Shown: positions 47,222-56,478 of the stretch, piece by piece
Layout of the letters: every line of letters starts with the position of its first letter
Numbering within the stretch: the first letter of the stretch is position 1
Source of the DNA: HGM04593 sp045631905
GTDB lineage: Bacteria; Bacteroidota; Bacteroidia; Bacteroidales; Bacteroidaceae
NCBI GenBank assembly: GCA_045631905.1
Contig: JAZQVO010000027.1
Coordinates: 1-64,000, forward strand
DNA length: 64,000 bases
Direction: 5' to 3'
Position numbers and translations under genes: made by a program
Notes under the pieces: model-generated
Told to the model about the DNA's origin: nothing
Databases searched by the model: none
Seen by the model: only the letters and a program-made list of their open reading frames with translations

Positions 47222-47259
47222 ATAAAAAACAGAGGCCGACTTTATCAAAAGCCGACCTC
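47222..47259 (-). terminator. Terminator after the GH16 gene
   Basis: On the minus strand a 9-bp stem (GAGGTCGGC with GTCGGCCTC, two G-U pairs) has a 10-base loop and is followed by TGTTTTTTATC. It lies 29 bases after the GH16 stop. Confidence 0.75.
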
Positions 47260-47287
47260 CGAAAAACATAAGTTATAAAGAAAAAAA

Positions 47288-49954
47288 TTATTTCACTATC
47301 ACCTTGTTGTTATCGACAACATAAATACCCGAAGGCAAAGAGAACGTATAAGCACCATCAACAAAAGCCTTGGCCACCCTGCGCCCCACAATATCATAAA
47401 CAACAACATCGGCAGGCGCAGACACCGATACCACGATGCCACCTTCAACACCCTCTACATGGGCACCCTTCTTCTCGAACATATTCACAATACCCACTGT
47501 GCCAAGAGTATTCTCCATACCCTCTTTCTGGTACACGCGCACCCAATCGAAGAGCGTCTCGTAGGTGTGAGTAACATCGGCAGGTTTCGCCCATGAGCCA
47601 TTACCTACACTCTGGTTTAGAATTATGTGAAAATGGTCGTCGAAAGGCCACTGACCATTAGCAAGCGCATCGGCCGATGTCGATTTTTTGTACTCACCCA
47701 CCTGCTTGCCATCGAGGAACCAACGTATATAATTGACGTCCCATTCGAGTGTAAACACATGATAGCGGTCGAGAGGAGCATACTCGTTGAAGCTCGAACG
47801 AGGATTGTTTTTGTAACCAAGCACATATGTCCATTTTGAATGTACTGTGTGGTAAGCATACTCTTGAGCGTCTATAACCTCCCAGATATCGATCTCGCCA
47901 TCATTAGGCCAACCGCCGGATTGGTCCTCGGGCATCATCCAAAAAGCGGGGAAGTTACCTGTCCAGCCATGAGTCTTTATACGACCCTCGATGCGTCCGT
48001 ATGTAAAGCCGAACTTACCACGGCTCCAGATACCACCTGTAATCATAGGAACATTATCGACAGAGGTATCGGGGTTAGGTATTGCACGTGTAACCAGCTT
48101 GCCATCTTCTATGTAAACAACCTCTTCGCTGTCGCTGAGCCAACGGTTCCATGTAGCACCCTGACGCTGACAACGTACCCACCAATCACTCGAAGGCTGT
48201 GTACCGTCGGGAGCATTAAACTCTTCGGCAAACACAACGTTCCATTTACAATCCGCGCCCTTTTCAAAGTCGGCCGAGATGCGAACATCGCCATATACAT
48301 AATCGCCGTCGAGAACCATGGTACCACTTGTTGCAGGAATAACAAGTTCACCCCACTGCTTGTTACCATTTATATATTGCTCGCCGTCGATATTTATACC
48401 ATAGCGCACAACAACCTCCTTCGCCTCAAAGCCGGGGGCACCGGGCATGAGCTCGAATTTTATATCGGTAAAAGGAGTAGCCCAAACAGGCAACGCCGAA
48501 TAATTCTCTCCGTTGATGCTACCATTAACAGTATTAAGCTCGAGCTTCTTGGCACCTTCGTGTAGGAAAGAGACAATAAAATCGGCTACAGCACCACCCT
48601 CTGAAAGAATATTCTCGGAACCGGCAGGGTTATAATTATCGACATCGGCCTTTAAACGTACACGATAAACACCCTCCTTTACATAGTCGGGGAAAGTGTA
48701 TGCAAGCCCTTTTGTAGATGTAGCTGTTGCCACATGCTCGTTAGAGTACAACACCTCACCGTTAGGATTTTGCAACGCGCTGAATTTGCCATCGTTGTTA
48801 AAGTCGATGTACATATAGTAATTTAGCTTATCGTTGCTATCGTCGATGTTTACAGTAAGGGGGTTCGAGCCATAGAGAACAACAGGCTCGGCAGTTGCAT
48901 TGAGGTAAGCGCAATTTTCAACAGACATCTCATAGCTTCTATCGCCGGCAACAATGCTTATATTACCATTATATAGGCCCTCGGCTTCGCTGTCGAAAGA
49001 GATAGCATAACCCTCACCGTCGGCACCTTCGAGTTCCTGTACAAAAACAGGCTCAACAACAACATCGCCATCTACCAACAAACCATTTATATTTACGATA
49101 TCGCCCTCCATAAAAGATGAAGAGATTATATCCTCGGCATGCTGTGCAACACCATGTACAAGAGCCTCGTCATTCAAATTATAGCCATGACGCACCTTCA
49201 CGTGGTCGAGAACATAACCCTCGGCGGGAGTAATCTTTATCTTAAAATCCTGACCAAAAGGAACCTCGGCAGGGAGAGCAGAGCCATCGATAGCAGAAAC
49301 CGAACCATTCTCGGCTATTACAGAAAGGGAGCTGTTATCGCCATGAATATTAATGCGAATATCGCACACGGCACCACCGTTCTTAATTATTCCGTTACCA
49401 TCTTCGGGGCGACCGGCAGGGTCTATCGATGCCCAATCGACTTTGTAACGCATGAGATAATACCCGTTGGGAATATTGGCAGGAATCTTAAATGCAGGGG
49501 GATTCAACACGTTGGGGTTTGATACCTGTACACCGTTACTATTGTAACCTGCGCTCGAACCGGGTGTAGGCTCGGCATACGAAAAGGCCATAATATCGCC
49601 ATCTTTTGCAAAAGAGCCGTTGGCATTTAATGTGGCATCAAAATTTCCGTCTTGTCCAAAATCTATATACACAAAACCGTTCATCCATGTACCGGTGAAG
49701 CCAAACACAGGTGTAACCGTTTCGCCGGCCTTTGCTGTAAAATAGGTGTTTGTGATGTTACTGTAAATTTTCAGAGGGGTAGGCAGGTTTGCCGACTGGT
49801 TGCCATCGACCGAGCCGTTCAACGACACGCTATTCAAGCGACGTGAGGCATGAGCGTAATTCAGCGTCTTGTCGAACACAACCGGATAATCCTCGGCCAT
49901 CACCAAGCAAGGCAACAAAGCCAACAGACAACAGTTAAATAGAAATTTTCTCAT
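47288..49954 (-). CDS. Secreted GH16 beta-glucanase with a type IX secretion C-terminal domain
   Basis: 888 residues from the ATG at 49954. A signal peptide (about 1-20) precedes two GEVED-like beta domains, each with a YIDF-x-x-DG-x-F strand (near 93-105 and 377-390). A GH16 catalytic domain spans about 560-815, with the ExDxxE motif GEIDIWE (Glu687, Asp689, Glu692). The last 70 residues (VVVYDIVGRRVAKA ... SGIYVVDNNKVIVK) are a type A T9SS sorting domain, so the protein is probably exported and attached to the cell surface. GH16 enzymes cut beta-1,3/1,4-glucans and related galactans. It lies 19 bases after a lipoprotein gene behind the his operon. Confidence 0.9.
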   Translation of the reverse strand: MRKFLFNCCLLALLPCLVMAEDYPVVFDKTLNYAHASRRLNSVSLNGSVDGNQSANLPTPLKIYSNITNTYFTAKAGETVTPVFGFTGTWMNGFVYIDFGQDGNFDATLNANGSFAKDGDIMAFSYAEPTPGSSAGYNSNGVQVSNPNVLNPPAFKIPANIPNGYYLMRYKVDWASIDPAGRPEDGNGIIKNGGAVCDIRINIHGDNSSLSVIAENGSVSAIDGSALPAEVPFGQDFKIKITPAEGYVLDHVKVRHGYNLNDEALVHGVAQHAEDIISSSFMEGDIVNINGLLVDGDVVVEPVFVQELEGADGEGYAISFDSEAEGLYNGNISIVAGDRSYEMSVENCAYLNATAEPVVLYGSNPLTVNIDDSNDKLNYYMYIDFNNDGKFSALQNPNGEVLYSNEHVATATSTKGLAYTFPDYVKEGVYRVRLKADVDNYNPAGSENILSEGGAVADFIVSFLHEGAKKLELNTVNGSINGENYSALPVWATPFTDIKFELMPGAPGFEAKEVVVRYGINIDGEQYINGNKQWGELVIPATSGTMVLDGDYVYGDVRISADFEKGADCKWNVVFAEEFNAPDGTQPSSDWWVRCQRQGATWNRWLSDSEEVVYIEDGKLVTRAIPNPDTSVDNVPMITGGIWSRGKFGFTYGRIEGRIKTHGWTGNFPAFWMMPEDQSGGWPNDGEIDIWEVIDAQEYAYHTVHSKWTYVLGYKNNPRSSFNEYAPLDRYHVFTLEWDVNYIRWFLDGKQVGEYKKSTSADALANGQWPFDDHFHIILNQSVGNGSWAKPADVTHTYETLFDWVRVYQKEGMENTLGTVGIVNMFEKKGAHVEGVEGGIVVSVSAPADVVVYDIVGRRVAKAFVDGAYTFSLPSGIYVVDNNKVIVK

Positions 49955-49978
49955 AAACAATTATTTAGATTTCACATT

Positions 49979-50359
49979 TTACTCCTTAAAACGCACGTAA
50001 CTATTCACAGTCTCTACGCTACCATCGGAACCACATGTCCCCAGGCATAGAGTGTCGGCATTTACGTTGTATATGTAAACAGCCTGCTCGACAGCACCAT
50101 TCTTATGCTCAAATGTCACATTGAGCGAGGAGCCCTGCTCCCACTTTATACGGCTGTGCAAAGTGTCGGCAACAAAAACAAACCCTGTTTTGTCCTCGTT
50201 AAACATAATTTCGCACTTGCTCTCTGTTGCTGGTTCTTGTTGCACCCAAAGCCCCAACACAGGGCTTTTAACCTTAACAGCCTGAACCTGTTCCTGCTTT
50301 TTACCACCACATGCAACAAGCATCGCAAGTAAAGATACTGCAAATATTATATTTTTCAT
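49979..50359 (-). CDS. Small lipoprotein (lipocalin/NlpE-like)
   Basis: 126 residues. A lipoprotein signal (residues 3-16, LVAC with Cys17) is followed by a Lys/Gln-rich linker and a beta-rich domain that opens VLGLWVQQEP, as in small lipocalin-like lipoproteins. No catalytic residues are evident. It starts 3 bases after the hisIE stop and ends shortly before the GH16 gene, so it may be read through from the his operon. No separate promoter was found in the few bases available. Function unknown. Confidence 0.75.
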   Translation of the reverse strand: MKNIIFAVSLLAMLVACGGKKQEQVQAVKVKSPVLGLWVQQEPATESKCEIMFNEDKTGFVFVADTLHSRIKWEQGSSLNVTFEHKNGAVEQAVYIYNVNADTLCLGTCGSDGSVETVNSYVRFKE

Positions 50360-50362
50360 AAT

Positions 50363-50962
50363 TTAACTGTGTCTTTCGGCAAGTTCACGTTCAATATCTT
50401 CGAGCGAGAATCCCATCTGCTCGTTAAGCACCAACAGGTGATATATGAGGTCCGAAGCCTCGTACAAGTAACGCTCTTTGTTGGCATCTATAGCCTCTAT
50501 AACTGTCTCCACCGCCTCTTCGCCCACCTTTTGAGCAATTTTATTCACACCTTTCTTAAAAAGCATGGTGGTGTAAGAGCCCTCGGGCATCTCGGCATGA
50601 CGACCCTGAATAACCTTTTCGAGTTTGCGCACAAAGCCCTCGTTCTCGGGTGTGTCGAAACAACTTGTTGTGCCACGGTGACAAGCAGGACCATAAGGCT
50701 TACCCATAATGAGCAGTGTGTCGTTGTCGCAGTCGGGGTACATCTTTACCACCTCTATGTAGTTACCGCTTGTTTCGCCTTTTGTCCACAAAGCATTGCG
50801 CGAACGGCTGTAAAAGGTTGCTTTACCTGTCTCCACGGTCTTCTCATACGCCTCTTTGTTCATATAAGCAACCATGAGAACCTTTAATGTGGCATAATCC
50901 TGCACAACAACGGGCAACAAGCCGTCGCTGTTTTTCGATAAATCAAATTCTGAAAAATTCAT
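50363..50962 (-). CDS. hisIE: Bifunctional phosphoribosyl-AMP cyclohydrolase / phosphoribosyl-ATP pyrophosphatase
   Basis: 199 residues, the fused HisIE form. The HisI half (1-110) has VVMAYMNKEAY-like sequence at the start (here LMVAYMNKEAY), SRSRNALWTKGETSGN and DCDNDTLL; the HisE half (from about 112) has KKGVNKIAQKVGEEAVETVI and HLLVL. It carries out steps 2 and 3 of histidine synthesis. It is the last his gene of the operon, 12 bases after hisF. Confidence 0.96.
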   Translation of the reverse strand: MNFSEFDLSKNSDGLLPVVVQDYATLKVLMVAYMNKEAYEKTVETGKATFYSRSRNALWTKGETSGNYIEVVKMYPDCDNDTLLIMGKPYGPACHRGTTSCFDTPENEGFVRKLEKVIQGRHAEMPEGSYTTMLFKKGVNKIAQKVGEEAVETVIEAIDANKERYLYEASDLIYHLLVLNEQMGFSLEDIERELAERHS

Positions 50963-50974
50963 ATCTTTATATTT

Positions 50975-51730
50975 TTATAATCTTACTTTAATATTCTGTG
51001 CACGTAACTCCTTTTTAAGCTCCTCCACGGTTATCTCTCCGTAGTGGAAGATGCTTGCCGCAAGCGCGGCATCGGCCTTGCCTTTCGATAGGACATCGGC
51101 AATATCTTTGACACCGCCAGCACCACCCGATGCAATTATGGGTATTGAAAGCCTGTCGGCAAGTGCCGAAAAAGTGTCGCAGGGGTAACCGTTGCGCGTA
51201 CCGTCGTGATCCATAGATGTAAACAACAACTCACCCGCACCACGTTCCTGCGCCTCATAGGCCCAGCTGAACAACTCCTTCTCGGTTAATTGGCGACCAC
51301 CATGTGTAGTAATGCGCCACACCCCATCAATGAGCTTTGCATCGGCGGCAAGCACCACAAACTGCGAACCATATTTCGAAGCAATCTCATCTATGATAGC
51401 CGGGTTGCACACCGCCGCACTATTAATTGATATTTTGTCGGCACCGGCATCGAGCAGACGTGCTGCATCATCTATCGTGGAAATTCCGCCACCAACCGTA
51501 AAGGGGATATTTATATTCTGAGCTATGCGTTCCACAAGAGAGGTAAATGTGCTACGCCCCTCATGTGTTGCGCTTATATCGAGATATACAAGTTCATCGG
51601 CACCCTGCTCGGCATACATGCGACCAAGCTCCACCGCATCACCCACATCTTTCAACCCTACAAAATTTATACCCTTCACAGTGCGCCCCTCTTTCACGTC
51701 GAGGCAGGGTATTATTCTCTTTGCAACCAT
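50975..51730 (-). CDS. hisF: Imidazole glycerol phosphate synthase, cyclase subunit
   Basis: 251 residues, a TIM-barrel HisF. The catalytic Asp is in IPCLDVKEGRTVKG near the start, and the second in LAADAKL near 128-134; phosphate-binding GGGI and SGGAGG loops are present. Together with HisH it joins ammonia to PRFAR, giving imidazole glycerol phosphate and AICAR. The start overlaps the end of hisA by 19 bases. Confidence 0.97.
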   Translation of the reverse strand: MVAKRIIPCLDVKEGRTVKGINFVGLKDVGDAVELGRMYAEQGADELVYLDISATHEGRSTFTSLVERIAQNINIPFTVGGGISTIDDAARLLDAGADKISINSAAVCNPAIIDEIASKYGSQFVVLAADAKLIDGVWRITTHGGRQLTEKELFSWAYEAQERGAGELLFTSMDHDGTRNGYPCDTFSALADRLSIPIIASGGAGGVKDIADVLSKGKADAALAASIFHYGEITVEELKKELRAQNIKVRL

Positions 51731-52440
51731 TCTTCCAACTCTTTAAGGGTTATTTTTCCTTCGTATATAGCCTTACCTATGATTACGCTGTGCAGACCAA
51801 GCTCATGTGCCTTACGAATATCGGCCATAGAGCTCACTCCCCCACTAAGTGTAGTATCCACGGTGGGATATTTATCCTTCAACTCCACATATAGCGGGAA
51901 GTTGGGGCCCTGCAACATACCATCTTTCGAAATATCGGTACAGATAAGTTGTTTGAGCCCATAAGGTAGAAACTGCTCTATAATAGCGTCGATGCTCACC
52001 TCCGACTCTTTGAGCCAGCCGTGAGTAGCCACATTGCGACCACGCACATCGGCACCAAGGATAACATGCTCGGCACCATACTCTTGCAACCACGATGCAA
52101 AAAGCTCGCTGTTATCGACAGCCACACTGCCACAAATAACACGGTTGGCCCCGGCATTAATAGCCATGCGCAAAGCATCGGTGCTTTTTATACCGCCTCC
52201 CCACTCAATATCGAGTGTGGTTTTTGAGGCAAGCTCCTCGAGCACTCTTAAATTGCAAGGCTCCTTTGCCTTTGCACCATCGAGGTCCACCACATGCAGA
52301 CGCCTTATCCCGCAGTCGGCATACCTTTTTGCCATGTCGAGCGGGCTTTGGTCGTAAACCTTTTTAATATCATAATCGCCCTGTGTAAGACGTACACATC
52401 GGCCGTCAATCAAATCTATTGCAGGTATCAGTTCCATCAT
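51712..52440 (-). CDS. hisA: ProFAR isomerase
   Basis: 242 residues, a TIM-barrel HisA. Asp8 lies in IPAIDLIDGRCVRL, and the second catalytic Asp in LGADVRGRNVATHGW; the last phosphate loop is LSGGVSS. It isomerises the aminoaldose ProFAR to the aminoketose PRFAR. It begins in the stop codon of hisH (ATGA) and overlaps hisF. Confidence 0.97.
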   Translation of the reverse strand: MMELIPAIDLIDGRCVRLTQGDYDIKKVYDQSPLDMAKRYADCGIRRLHVVDLDGAKAKEPCNLRVLEELASKTTLDIEWGGGIKSTDALRMAINAGANRVICGSVAVDNSELFASWLQEYGAEHVILGADVRGRNVATHGWLKESEVSIDAIIEQFLPYGLKQLICTDISKDGMLQGPNFPLYVELKDKYPTVDTTLSGGVSSMADIRKAHELGLHSVIIGKAIYEGKITLKELEEWLQRE

Positions 52441-53027
52441 AGCTCTACAAAGTTTTTCAATAGTAATTCACCTACCGCACCACTCTTTTCGGGGTGAAAC
52501 TGCGCACCATAAAAATTATCCTTATTGATTGCCGCGGCAAATTCACGTCCGTTGGCCGACACCGCTATTGTACCATCGCAAATATCGGGAGCAAACGAGT
52601 GAACAAAATAGAAGAAAGCACCCTCGTCGATACCTTTGAAAAGAGGCGACTTCAAACCACGCACCTCGTTCCAGCCCATGTGGGGCACCTTAACGCCCTC
52701 GGCTGCACAAGGCTCAAATTTACGAACCGTGGTATCGAAGATACCCAAACATGTGGCATTACCCTCTTCACTGCTTTTACACATGAGTTGCAGACCTATA
52801 CATATACCCAAGACCGGCTGTTTAAGCCCCTTGATAACATCGCACAAGCCACGCTCGCTCAACTTCTGCATAGCCGACGAAGCCTCGCCCACCCCGGGCA
52901 ACAGCACTTTGTCGGCACCTTTAATTATTTCGTGGTTATCGGTAACACAATATTCGGCACCGATGCGCTCCAACGCATTGCACACCGAACGCAAGTTACC
53001 GGTATCGTAATCAACTATTGCAATCAT
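52437..53027 (-). CDS. hisH: Imidazole glycerol phosphate synthase, glutaminase subunit
   Basis: 196 residues of the class I glutamine amidotransferase family. The triad is complete: the nucleophile Cys in LGICIGLQLM, and His and Glu in QFHPEKSG near the end. It supplies ammonia to HisF. It overlaps hisB and hisA by four bases each. Its intact triad is a useful contrast with the degenerate domain in the pyrG product in this window. Confidence 0.97.
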   Translation of the reverse strand: MIAIVDYDTGNLRSVCNALERIGAEYCVTDNHEIIKGADKVLLPGVGEASSAMQKLSERGLCDVIKGLKQPVLGICIGLQLMCKSSEEGNATCLGIFDTTVRKFEPCAAEGVKVPHMGWNEVRGLKSPLFKGIDEGAFFYFVHSFAPDICDGTIAVSANGREFAAAINKDNFYGAQFHPEKSGAVGELLLKNFVEL

Positions 53028-54148
53028 AATACACCTTTACTGCTTGGAAGTTCATAACTGAAAGGCTCACGCTTCACAGCCATACGCAGGGCACGGGCAA
53101 AAGCCTTGAACACCCCTTCGGCTATGTGATGGTTATTTTCGCCCTTTGCCTCTATGTGAAGGTTACAATTCATGGCGGCAGCCAGAGCCTTGAAAAAATG
53201 GCTGAACATCTCGGTGGGAACATCGCCCACATATTCGCGGGTAAACACAACATTCCAGCAAAAATCTATTCTGCCACCAAAATCGACAAGCACCATGGCG
53301 CGACTCTCGTCCATGGGCAACACAAAACCGTAACGACCTATGCCACGTTTGTTCCCGAGGGCTTTTATTATGGCACCGCCAAGAACTATGGCAATATCCT
53401 CCATGGTGTGATGCTCGTCGACCGCAAGGTCACCTTTTGCCTCTACCACAAGCGACACACCTGCATGATGCACTATCTGGTCGAGCATGTGGTCGAGGAA
53501 TTTCAGCCCTGTGTCGATGTGTGAAACACCTTTACCGTCGAGGTCAATCTCCACCTTTATATCGGTCTCCTTTGTAGTGCGTGAAATTTTTGCCACACGC
53601 TCCTCGCAACGCAAGAACTCTGCAATCTCGGCCCAACTTTCGGTCGCAAGCACACAAACATCGGCATAGGGTAATTGTCTCATCTCCTCCACACGTTCCT
53701 TGTCGGCTGTGTAGAGAATAGCCTTTGCACCAAGATTATGAGCAAGCTCGACATCGGTGAGGCGATCGCCTATCACAAAGCACTGCGCAAGGTCATAATC
53801 ACCCTGCATATATTTACCAAACATGCCTGTGCCCGGCTTGCGTGTAGGCTTGTTATCGCTCTTGTATGTAACATCTATCAGTTGGTCGTCAAAAACAACC
53901 CCCTCTCCTTGTAGCACCTCCAACATTTTGTTGTGCACAACATCGAACTGCTCCTGCGGGTACGAGGGTGTTCCCAAACCATCTTGATTGCTTGCAATAA
54001 CAAGTTCGAAGCCCGTCTCCGATATTTTACCGAGAGCACCTATAACTCCCGGCATGAAGACCAGCTGTTCGAGCGTATCCACCTGTTCTGTCACAGGCGG
54101 TTCCCATATAATAGTACCGTCACGGTCTATGAATAAAGCCTTTTTCAT
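53024..54148 (-). CDS. hisB: Bifunctional histidinol-phosphatase / imidazoleglycerol-phosphate dehydratase
   Basis: 374 residues from the ATG at 54148, the fused HisB form. The N-terminal HAD phosphatase has DRDGTIIWEPP with the nucleophile Asp and a GDRLTDVE block; the C-terminal dehydratase (from about 185) has the metal-binding DEHHTMEDIA. Both halves catalyse late steps of histidine synthesis. A longer frame to 54232 overlaps hisC and is not the real start. hisC ends 2 bases upstream. Confidence 0.96.
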   Translation of the reverse strand: MKKALFIDRDGTIIWEPPVTEQVDTLEQLVFMPGVIGALGKISETGFELVIASNQDGLGTPSYPQEQFDVVHNKMLEVLQGEGVVFDDQLIDVTYKSDNKPTRKPGTGMFGKYMQGDYDLAQCFVIGDRLTDVELAHNLGAKAILYTADKERVEEMRQLPYADVCVLATESWAEIAEFLRCEERVAKISRTTKETDIKVEIDLDGKGVSHIDTGLKFLDHMLDQIVHHAGVSLVVEAKGDLAVDEHHTMEDIAIVLGGAIIKALGNKRGIGRYGFVLPMDESRAMVLVDFGGRIDFCWNVVFTREYVGDVPTEMFSHFFKALAAAMNCNLHIEAKGENNHHIAEGVFKAFARALRMAVKREPFSYELPSSKGVL

Positions 54149-54150
54149 TA

Positions 54151-55188
54151 TTATCTCCATTTTGCTACCACAGAGAGCATTCTGTCGTTCTCGGCAGGTG
54201 TTCCTATGGTAATTCTCAAACACTCGGCACACCCCTTAACCTTTGAGCGGTCGCGCACGATAACCTGCTCTGCTATAAGAGCCTCGTACAGCGCACGCGC
54301 ATTGCTCACCTGCACCAACAAGAAGTTGGCATCGGAGGGGTACACTCTCTTAACGCAAGCCATCGACTGCAAAGCCACAGCCACGCGTTCACGCTCACTC
54401 TTTATAAGTTCAATCTCGCTCTTCACATCACGGGCAAGTAACTCTTTTGCACGCTCCATACCCGCAAGATTTATATTATAGGGATACTTCACATTTGCAA
54501 AAAGAGCCATCACCGCACTGTCGGCAAAAGCCAGGCCCAGACGCAAGCCTGCAAGACCATAAGCCTTAGACAAAGTCTGCAACACAACAAGATTCTTATA
54601 CTCGCCCAATAATGTTGTGAGGCTGGGTTGCGATGCAAAATCTATATAAGCCTCATCGACCACCAACAAGCCCTTGAAATTATCGAGCAGATAGCGCATA
54701 TCCTCAACCGAATATATATTACCCGACGGGTTGTTTGGCGAGCAGACAAACATAAGCTTTGTGTGCTCATCGCAAGCAGAGAGTAGTTCTTCTTTCGGCA
54801 AAGAAAAACCCTCACCCAACTGCACCTCGCGCACCTCCACATCGTTTATGTCGGCCGACACGCGATACATACCATAGCTGGGAGCTATTGCCACCACGTT
54901 ATCTATGCGTGGTTCGCAAAATATGCGAAAACAGAGGTCGATAGCCTCGTCACTACCGTTACCTATAAACATCTGCTCCACGACAACCCCCTTCATGGGA
55001 GCTATCATAGCTTTAAGTTCCGCCTGACGAGGGTCGGGATAACGGTTATACCCGTTGGCAAAAGGGTTTTCGTTGGCATCGAGAAAGACACCGAGAGCCC
55101 CTTTATACTCGTCGCGAGCCGTTGAATAGGGAGCAAGAGCTCTTATATTCTTGCGGACAAGCAACATTATATCATCAATCTTCATCAT
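54151..55188 (-). CDS. hisC: Histidinol-phosphate aminotransferase
   Basis: 345 residues of the class I/II PLP-dependent aminotransferase family. The Schiff-base lysine is in TLSKAYGLAGLRLG; also seen are FIGNGSDEAID and SPNNPSGN. It transfers an amino group from glutamate to imidazole acetol phosphate. The ATG at 55188 is preferred; the longer frame begins with TTG at 55197. It starts five bases after the hisD stop. Confidence 0.96.
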   Translation of the reverse strand: MMKIDDIMLLVRKNIRALAPYSTARDEYKGALGVFLDANENPFANGYNRYPDPRQAELKAMIAPMKGVVVEQMFIGNGSDEAIDLCFRIFCEPRIDNVVAIAPSYGMYRVSADINDVEVREVQLGEGFSLPKEELLSACDEHTKLMFVCSPNNPSGNIYSVEDMRYLLDNFKGLLVVDEAYIDFASQPSLTTLLGEYKNLVVLQTLSKAYGLAGLRLGLAFADSAVMALFANVKYPYNINLAGMERAKELLARDVKSEIELIKSERERVAVALQSMACVKRVYPSDANFLLVQVSNARALYEALIAEQVIVRDRSKVKGCAECLRITIGTPAENDRMLSVVAKWR

Positions 55189-55193
55189 AGTAA

Positions 55194-56477
55194 TCAAATT
55201 TCTTTTCCCATGCGCAACAGAGCCGCGGCCGCATGAGCGTCCAACCCCTCGGCTTTTGCCATGGTAACTATGGTATCTCCAAGTTCGTTAATACCCTCCT
55301 TTGTAAGTTCCTGATAGGTAATCTTACGCACAAAGCTGTCGAGGTTCACACCGCTGCACGACCTTGCCCAGCCACTTGTGGGAAGCGTGTGGTTTGTACC
55401 CGAAGCATAGTCGCCTGCGCTTTCGGGCGAATAGTTGCCTATAAACACGCTACCCGAGGATGTAATCTCCTCGGCCACCTGCCACGGGTTATCCATGGAA
55501 ATTATAAGATGCTCGGGAGCATAAGCATTTACAAAGGCCACTTGCTCCTCAACGCTATCGAGCACCACCAGCCTGCTATTCTCCAAAGCCTTAGCCGCCA
55601 TCTCTTTGCGAGGTAGCTTTGCAAGCTGTTCGGCAACACAGGCATCTACCGCATCGGCAACAGCACAACTGCCACACACCAGCACAGCTTGCGAATCGAC
55701 ACCATGCTCGGCTTGTGAGAGCAGGTCGCTTGCCACAAAAGCAGGGTTTGCAGTATCGTCGGCCATGACAAGCACCTCCGACGGACCTGCCGGCATGTCT
55801 ATTGAAACCCTCTTTGTAACACGCTCTTTGGCCTTTGTCACATAACGGTTACCCGGACCGAAAATTTTATCGACCGCCGGGACACTCTCGGTTCCATAGG
55901 CCATGGCGGCAACAGCCTGAGCCCCGCCCACCTTATATATGTGGTCCACACCACACACCAAGGCGGCCGATAGCACCGCAGGGGCCACCTTACCCTCTTT
56001 ATTCATGGGGGTACAAAGCACTATCTCTTTACAGCCTGCCACCTTTGCAGGTATCGCAAGCATAAGCACGGTGGAGAAGAGAGGAGCTGTACCTCCCGGG
56101 ACATAAAGACCAACCCTTTGAATGGGCACCGCACGTTGCACACACTTTACACCGGGCGATGTAATCACCTCAATATCGTCGAAGCGTTGCGCCATGTGGA
56201 AACGGGTAATATTACGTGCTGCCTTTGCGATAGCATCTTTCAGCTCCTGTGGAACAAGAGCAAACGCCTCGCGTTTCTCCTCCTCGCTCACCTCGATAGC
56301 AACAAGCTCCACCCCATCAATCTCACGTGCCAGCTCACGCAAAGCCTTGTCGCCATCGCGTCGCACACGCTCAATTATAGCATCTACCCTGCCGGCAATT
56401 ACAGCATCGTCGGTAACCACACGTTCACACAACGCGCCCCACTCGTCTCTTGCAGGGTTTATATATCTGTTTATCAT
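55194..56477 (-). CDS. hisD: Histidinol dehydrogenase
   Basis: 427 residues, full length. The zinc-site residues can be seen: Gln and His in LSQAEHGVDSQA, Asp in SAGDYASGTNHTLPT, and a late His in LDAHAAAALLRM. It oxidises histidinol to histidine in two NAD-dependent steps. It starts one base after the hisG stop. Confidence 0.97.
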   Translation of the reverse strand: MINRYINPARDEWGALCERVVTDDAVIAGRVDAIIERVRRDGDKALRELAREIDGVELVAIEVSEEEKREAFALVPQELKDAIAKAARNITRFHMAQRFDDIEVITSPGVKCVQRAVPIQRVGLYVPGGTAPLFSTVLMLAIPAKVAGCKEIVLCTPMNKEGKVAPAVLSAALVCGVDHIYKVGGAQAVAAMAYGTESVPAVDKIFGPGNRYVTKAKERVTKRVSIDMPAGPSEVLVMADDTANPAFVASDLLSQAEHGVDSQAVLVCGSCAVADAVDACVAEQLAKLPRKEMAAKALENSRLVVLDSVEEQVAFVNAYAPEHLIISMDNPWQVAEEITSSGSVFIGNYSPESAGDYASGTNHTLPTSGWARSCSGVNLDSFVRKITYQELTKEGINELGDTIVTMAKAEGLDAHAAAALLRMGKEI

Positions 56478-56478
56478 C

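Larger units (their letters stand above)
46908..47287 (-). other. pyrG leader, promoter and GH16 terminator region
   Basis: This 380-base stretch has no credible gene of normal size. It contains the pyrG promoter (47014-47021), the pyrG leader with competing stems (46940-47011) and the GH16 terminator (47222-47259). The part 47060-47220 shows no feature I can name. Confidence 0.5.

Noticed and set aside
54149..54232. N-terminal extension of hisB overlapping hisC
   Set aside because: HisB proteins begin at MKKALFIDRDGT; the extension lies in hisC coding sequence in another frame.
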